A DNA stretch of 64,000 nucleotides. It comes from Zhongshania aquimaris. GTDB lineage: Bacteria; Pseudomonadota; Gammaproteobacteria; Pseudomonadales; Spongiibacteraceae. Under the pieces are notes generated by a model that searched no databases, had not been told where the DNA came from, and worked only from the letters and a program-made list of their open reading frames with translations. The first letter of the stretch is position 1. The number at the start of each line of letters is the position of its first letter. A program made the translations under genes and the position numbers. The stretch spans positions 124,001-188,000 of the forward strand of contig NZ_JAHWDQ010000005.1 of assembly GCF_019312595.1 (NCBI RefSeq), written 5' to 3'. This document shows, piece by piece, positions 60,088 to 64,000 of the stretch.

Positions 60088-61212
60088 TCAAGCTGGGAGG
60101 ATGTTACCTGTGTGGCGTGGTGGCAATGCTAAAGTGAATATTTTAGCCCACACAGATGCGTACTGGCTCCACAACGGTCCGGTGTTATAGGGTATGCCGT
60201 ATCTACCACATACTTCGCGAACAGCCACCGACAGCTCCGCATAGCGGTGCGCAGGTACATCCGGGAACAGATGATGCTCAATCTGGTGAGATAGATTGCC
60301 ACTCATAATATGAAAAATCTTGCCGCCTTCTATATTGGCTGAACCGAGCAGTTGACGGTAGTACCAGTGCCCTTTGGTTTCATTCTCGCAAACCGACGCC
60401 GGAAACGTGTGCACTTCGGCGGGGAAGTGCCCGCAGAATATAATGGTAAAACTCCAGATATTGCGGATCAGATTGGCTACCGCGTTGGCCGCCATGACCA
60501 CCGGAAATAACGGGCCAGCGAGTGCGGGAAACAAAATGAAGTCCTTGCCCCAGATGCGCGCGGTTTTGCGCAGTGACTGCTTGAGTTTTGGCCAGGTTTC
60601 TTTAAACGATCGTTTACCTGTGCGCAGACTGTCCATCTCTACATCGTGAAGTGCAACGCCCATATCAAAGAATAACATTAGCAGTGTCGCAAAAATGGGG
60701 TTCGCTAAGTAAGCGGGGTGCCAATGCTGCGCCTTGTCCATGCGTAAAATGCCATAGCCGATATCGCGATCTTTACCCAGTACATTGGTGTAAGTGTGGT
60801 GTTCATAGTTATGCGAGTGGGCCCACTGCTCACTTGGGCAGTTAGTATCCCAGTCATAGTGCTTGGAGTGGAAACGGGGGTCGCCCATCCAGTCGTATTG
60901 ACCGTGAATAATATTGTGACCAATTTCCATATTGTCGAGAATTTTAGCGATACCAAGACCGATGCTGCCGGCGCAGATTAGCGTCCAAAACAGTGGCCAG
61001 CTGGCAAGTGAAAGACCCAGCGACGGTAGAAATGGCAGCGCGGCATAAATACTCATTCGCGACGCGATAGCGAGTGCGCGTTGAAATGCCACTACTCGCT
61101 TTATATAGCGTGCGTCACGTGTGCCGCGCTGCAATAGCGCGGTCTGTTTTATCGCGTCTATTTCCTCGCCAAAGTTGGCGAGTTGTTCTGCATTAAGTGC
61201 GATTTTACCCAT
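60088..61212 (-). CDS. desB: Membrane fatty-acid desaturase (DesB-like)
   Basis: This 374-residue di-iron membrane desaturase has three His boxes: GHNIIHGQYDW (H-x3-H), HSHNYEHHTY (H-x2-HH) and HQIEHHLFPD (H-x2-HH with the leading Gln typical of front-end or acyl-lipid/acyl-CoA desaturases). Hydrophobic segments lie at about 50-95 and 185-260. It inserts a cis double bond in acyl chains using O2. Electrons come from the reductase encoded 42 bases upstream on the same strand. FabR/DesT-type control is likely. Confidence 0.9.
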   Translation of the reverse strand: MGKIALNAEQLANFGEEIDAIKQTALLQRGTRDARYIKRVVAFQRALAIASRMSIYAALPFLPSLGLSLASWPLFWTLICAGSIGLGIAKILDNMEIGHNIIHGQYDWMGDPRFHSKHYDWDTNCPSEQWAHSHNYEHHTYTNVLGKDRDIGYGILRMDKAQHWHPAYLANPIFATLLMLFFDMGVALHDVEMDSLRTGKRSFKETWPKLKQSLRKTARIWGKDFILFPALAGPLFPVVMAANAVANLIRNIWSFTIIFCGHFPAEVHTFPASVCENETKGHWYYRQLLGSANIEGGKIFHIMSGNLSHQIEHHLFPDVPAHRYAELSVAVREVCGRYGIPYNTGPLWSQYASVWAKIFTLALPPRHTGNILPA

Positions 61213-61254
61213 GGCTTTGGCCCTTTGTAAGTTGTGTTAAGTGTGATTTAGTTG

Positions 61255-62397
61255 TTACAGCGAAAGCGTGACATCGCCCACCGCCTGCGAAATACACAGT
61301 CTGATATGCTCTTCGCCCCGGCTGATTTCACCGCTGTTAATATTGCGCACTGTGCCGCTGGTTTTTAAGCAGGTGCAGGTGTGGCATATGCCCATGCGAC
61401 AGCCAGACTGCGGGCTTAAACCGGCACTTTCGGCCTGTTCTAATAATGTGCTGCCATCGTTTTCAACGGCGAATTGGCTTTGTCTAAACGCGATGCTGCC
61501 GCTGATGCCATCTGTGTTCAAAGCGCGATTAGCTGGCTTGAAACGCTCGCTGTGTAGCTTGTCACCCTGAGAGAACAGCTCGAATTCGGCGCTGACCTGA
61601 TCGATTAATGCCGCGGGACCACAAATGTAAGTCAGTGGTAGCGAAATTGAGCCAGTGTGATCAGCAAGACCATTGTTGGTGCTTAGCGCATTGAGTAAAT
61701 GGTGTTGATTGAAGTGTCCCTGCAATACTTGCTGGCTTGGTGCAGAGCTATACACCAGTAGTAATGAGAAGTTTTCATGGCGTTGCGCTAGCTCTTCTAA
61801 GCGCTTGCGGAATATGCATTCCGCACTATTGCGACTGTAGTAAAGCAGGGTGATGGCGCCGCTGTGGCCGTGCTCAAATAGCGTTTCTAGCATCGCCATC
61901 ATTGGAGTGATACCACTGCCTGCTGCAATAAATAGCAGTGCAGCGGGAGTGTCAGCGGGCAGCACAAATTCCCCCGCTGCGGGCGATATGCTAATGCGAT
62001 CACCTACGCGTAATTCGCTATTAATGTATTTGGATACAAAGCCATCTTCGTGTGCCTTGACCGTGATACGCGGTTTTTGGTGGTAGGCGCTATTGCTAAG
62101 CGAATAACTGCGACTGTGAAGGCGACCATCAATCTCGATATAAACCTGTACAAATTGACCAGGCAGGAAGTGGGTCCACTCGCCATTCGGTGACAACTCG
62201 ATGCTTACCGTGTCGTCGGTTTCTGCCGTTATAGCGCTAATTCGGGCGGGGATGCGAGTTTTATCCAGCGACCACATTGGATTGATCACTTCTAAATAGC
62301 GGCCGATACCGTGGGGTGCAGCAAGTGCATTGATCAGCGGCGTGTCAATAATACGGCGCCAAGCACTGCGGGATGTTGTATTGGTGGCAAGGCCCAT
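61255..62397 (-). CDS. desC: Ferredoxin-NAD(P)H reductase with C-terminal [2Fe-2S] domain (DesC-like)
   Basis: The protein is 380 residues from the ATG at 62397, which has AAAGGAGAGAAT just upstream; the longer start at 62433 is not supported. An FNR-type module has FAD contacts HSRSYSLSNS and nicotinamide contacts LFIAAGSGITPMMAML. A plant-type ferredoxin domain follows with CRMGICHTCTC and the last Cys in RLCISQ. It transfers electrons from NAD(P)H to the desaturase encoded next. It might also serve other oxygenases, since no other reductase for the Rieske and P450 systems is in the window. Confidence 0.9.
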   Translation of the reverse strand: MGLATNTTSRSAWRRIIDTPLINALAAPHGIGRYLEVINPMWSLDKTRIPARISAITAETDDTVSIELSPNGEWTHFLPGQFVQVYIEIDGRLHSRSYSLSNSAYHQKPRITVKAHEDGFVSKYINSELRVGDRISISPAAGEFVLPADTPAALLFIAAGSGITPMMAMLETLFEHGHSGAITLLYYSRNSAECIFRKRLEELAQRHENFSLLLVYSSAPSQQVLQGHFNQHHLLNALSTNNGLADHTGSISLPLTYICGPAALIDQVSAEFELFSQGDKLHSERFKPANRALNTDGISGSIAFRQSQFAVENDGSTLLEQAESAGLSPQSGCRMGICHTCTCLKTSGTVRNINSGEISRGEEHIRLCISQAVGDVTLSL

Positions 62398-62456
62398 ATT
62401 CTCTCCTTTTACTGGGGGCCTGTGTTTGGCCACTCACAGTGTTGGTAAAATCAATT

Positions 62457-62474
62457 AGTGAACATGTGTGCACA
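62457..62474. promoter_or_regulatory. Candidate FabR/DesT box 1
   Basis: AGTGAACATGTGTGCACA has the AGTG-AC---TGT--AC core remembered for FabR/DesT operators. It lies 60 bases upstream of the reductase start. Confidence 0.45.
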
Positions 62475-62494
62475 ATAAGGCTGCGAGAGGGGTT

Positions 62495-62512
62495 TGTCAA
62501 CAGTTGTGCACT
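62495..62512. promoter_or_regulatory. Candidate FabR/DesT box 2
   Basis: Read on the minus strand the site is AGTGCACAACTGTTGACA, a close fit to the AGTGnAC...TGTTGAC form. It lies 38 bases from box 1, so two dimers could bind side by side. Confidence 0.5.
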
Positions 62513-62760
62513 AAGTTGTTTGTCGTCGTGCTTGGATGTCCTGCTATTCTTATTTGTATTCAATATATTGATTTTTATGGGTTTTTTATAAATTTTTCTT
62601 TCTTTGGGTGGTGCTTATAGGTTTTCTTGGTTTGTGTGAATATTGAACAGCACAAAAATCTTCTTGCCGCTGTGGTCTACCTAGCGGCCATTTGCTGGGC
62701 TTGTTTAAAGCAATTCTGTTAAACTTCGCGACCCAGTATCCGTGACAAAGAGATAGAGTT

Positions 62761-63807
62761 ATGGCGGAACAAGCTTCAGCGCAACAAGTGGTTCGCGAAC
62801 ATTTGGCGCAGTTGCATGAGCAGCCCAAGGTGCCCGCAGAAGAGCGGGCGGCCTTGCGTGAAAAAATTAAGCGCCTGTTGATTGAGAGAAATGCGGTGCT
62901 TGTTGCTCATTATTACACCGACCCTGAAATCCAGGCGCTGGCCGAAGAGACCGGTGGCTGTGTGTCTGACTCTTTAGAAATGGCGCGGTTTGGACGAGAC
63001 CATGCGGCTGCGACGCTGGTGGTTGCCGGTGTTAAATTTATGGGTGAGACGGCAAAAATCTTGTCGCCGGAAAAGCGCGTGCTGATGCCAACTCTGGAGG
63101 CAACATGCTCCCTGGATATTGGTTGCCCTATCGACGAGTTTTCTGCTTTTTGCGATGAGCACCCTGACCGTACCGTGGTTGTGTACGCCAATACCTCGGC
63201 AGCGGTAAAAGCGCGCGCTGATTGGGTTGTTACCTCAAGTATTGCTTTAGATGTGGTTGACTACCTGGACAGTGAGGGTGAGAAAATTCTGTGGGCGCCC
63301 GACAAGCATCTCGGTGACTACGTTCGCCGCGAAACAGGAGCCGACGTGTTGTTGTGGGATGGCGCCTGTATTGTCCACGAGGAATTTAAAGCCCAGGGTA
63401 TTCTCGATCTTAAAAAGGTGTACCCCGATGCAGCGGTGTTAGTGCACCCTGAATCACCCGCTAGCGTTGTTGCCTTGGCCGATATGGTTGGTTCCACCAC
63501 CCAGATTATTAATGCGGCGCGCGACCTACCTAATAAGCAAATGATAGTAGCTACCGATCAGGGCATTTTTTATAAGCTGCAGCAGTTGGTGCCAGATAAG
63601 GAATTTATCATTGCGCCCACAGCGGGCAGTGGCGCGACTTGTCGGAGCTGTGCAAATTGCCCCTGGATGGCAATGAATGCACTTGATAATTTGGCGGCGG
63701 TACTTGAAAGCGGCTCAAATGAAGTGTTTGTTGACCCAGAGCTTGGCGTGCAGGCTATGAAACCGCTGACGCGCATGTTGGATTTCGCAGCGGGTAAGCG
63801 TCGATAG
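62761..63807 (+). CDS. nadA: Quinolinate synthase
   Basis: This 348-residue NadA has the [4Fe-4S] Cys ligands C116 ([10 protein letters not shown]), the Cys in [10 protein letters not shown] and the C-terminal [16 protein letters not shown] group. [19 protein letters not shown] near the N-terminus binds substrate. It condenses iminoaspartate with dihydroxyacetone phosphate to quinolinate in NAD biosynthesis. It is a housekeeping gene, transcribed alone and closed by a bidirectional terminator at 63824. Confidence 0.97.
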   Translation: MAEQASAQQVVREHLAQLHEQPKVPAEERAALREKIKRLLIERNAVLVAHYYTDPEIQALAEETGGCVSDSLEMARFGRDHAAATLVVAGVKFMGETAKILSPEKRVLMPTLEATCSLDIGCPIDEFSAFCDEHPDRTVVVYANTSAAVKARADWVVTSSIALDVVDYLDSEGEKILWAPDKHLGDYVRRETGADVLLWDGACIVHEEFKAQGILDLKKVYPDAAVLVHPESPASVVALADMVGSTTQIINAARDLPNKQMIVATDQGIFYKLQQLVPDKEFIIAPTAGSGATCRSCANCPWMAMNALDNLAAVLESGSNEVFVDPELGVQAMKPLTRMLDFAAGKRR

Positions 63808-63823
63808 CATAACGTCATGTCCG

Positions 63824-63856
63824 AAAAAAAACGCCGCTGAAATAGCGGCGTTTTTG
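63824..63856. terminator. Bidirectional terminator after nadA
   Basis: AAAAACGCCGCT (63827-63838) pairs with AGCGGCGTTTTT (63844-63855) around GAAAT, with A-run before and T-run after. It serves both nadA and the convergent gene. Confidence 0.88.
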
Positions 63857-63887
63857 TATTTGTTTTGCAGTATTTAATAAAGGCGCC

Positions 63888-64000
63888 CTATAGTCGCTTC
63901 AGTTTTTCTTCCATATCAGCGATGTCTTTTAGTCGCTGGCGAATTCGGCTTTGCTCAATATGATTGTTGCCCGTGCGCTCATAGCCATAGCGCAATTGCT
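63888..64000 (-). CDS. C-terminal fragment of an unidentified protein (cut by window edge)
   Basis: On the minus strand one frame runs from the window edge to a stop at 63888-63890 and gives 37 codons. The end is rich in Arg, Lys and Glu (IEQSRIRQRLKDIADMEEKL), which suggests a helical or coiled-coil tail. The other two minus frames are closed early. It converges on nadA with a shared terminator between, as expected for a real gene end. The family cannot be told from this piece. Confidence 0.5.
   Translation of the reverse strand, partial: QLRYGYERTGNNHIEQSRIRQRLKDIADMEEKLKRL

Larger units (their letters stand above)
62398..62760. other. 363-base divergent promoter region, desCB and nadA
   Basis: The region holds two candidate FabR/DesT sites near the reductase gene. 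The rest is AT-rich with no frame, repeat or RNA gene that I can support. Promoters for both divergent units must lie here. Confidence 0.6.

Noticed and set aside
1-64000. CRISPR arrays, tRNA or rRNA genes, transposases, phage genes
   Set aside because: No regularly spaced repeats, cloverleaf-like genes, rRNA stretches, transposase motifs or IS-type terminal repeats were noticed on either strand by reading.

Overview
The window looks like a chromosomal catabolic gene cluster from a marine-type Gammaproteobacterium. Base composition is mid-GC by eye. TonB-dependent receptors, a FabR/DesT-controlled desaturase operon and a bacterial-type nadA all point that way; placement near Cellvibrionales/Spongiibacteraceae is only a guess from gene content. 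There are no rRNA or tRNA genes, insertion sequences, phage genes or CRISPR arrays that I can see.

Layout. At 1-2.5 kb are the cut start of an amidohydrolase gene, a TetR regulator, a MEST-like alpha/beta hydrolase and a secreted DUF411 protein. From 2.8 to 46.5 kb lies the main cluster. It has four Rieske oxygenase alpha subunits, one Rieske ferredoxin, four paralogous medium-chain NADP-dependent reductases and eight short-chain dehydrogenases. It also has a pair of acyl-CoA dehydrogenases, an acyl-CoA synthetase and a thiolase-like/DUF35 pair joined to a complete 2-oxoacid-dehydrogenase-type complex (E1 alpha, E1 beta, E2, E3). Further members are pntAB transhydrogenase, two ThuA-like proteins, several small SnoaL/VOC/ABM/SRPBCC proteins and three TonB receptors. 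From 46.8 to 50.7 kb is a PpiC-HupE/UreJ-DUF3604 trio. From 50.9 to 59 kb are an RluA-type pseudouridine synthase and a MarR regulator, the latter divergent from an aldehyde dehydrogenase-P450-ferredoxin-SnoaL-membrane protein-TonB receptor-secreted protein run. From 59 to 64 kb are a DUF3820 protein, a FabR/DesT-like repressor, a desaturase with its reductase, nadA and the end of one more gene.

The strongest hidden signal is a shared 18-bp inverted repeat, AAACAAT-nnnG-nTTGTTT. It occurs nine times, always in gaps between genes at the head of transcription units of the main cluster (4264, 7792, 17423, 19692, 20861, 28825, 34797, 42806 and 44089). One copy lies in front of the TetR gene at 17551, making that protein the best candidate for a master repressor. 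The site ties Rieske oxygenases, reductases, SDRs, acyl-CoA dehydrogenases, the E1-E2-E3/aldolase operon, transhydrogenase and TonB receptors into one probable regulon.

Working model (inference): TonB receptors import a hydrophobic, probably polycyclic or alicyclic substrate such as a terpenoid or steroid. Rieske oxygenases and possibly the P450 hydroxylate it, and SDRs and enone reductases adjust its oxidation state. The synthetase activates the acid to a CoA ester, the paired acyl-CoA dehydrogenases oxidise it, and the thiolase-like/DUF35 pair cuts a C-C bond. PntAB supplies NADPH. Hallmark steroid genes (KshAB, extradiol dioxygenase, KstD) are absent from the window, so the substrate cannot be named.
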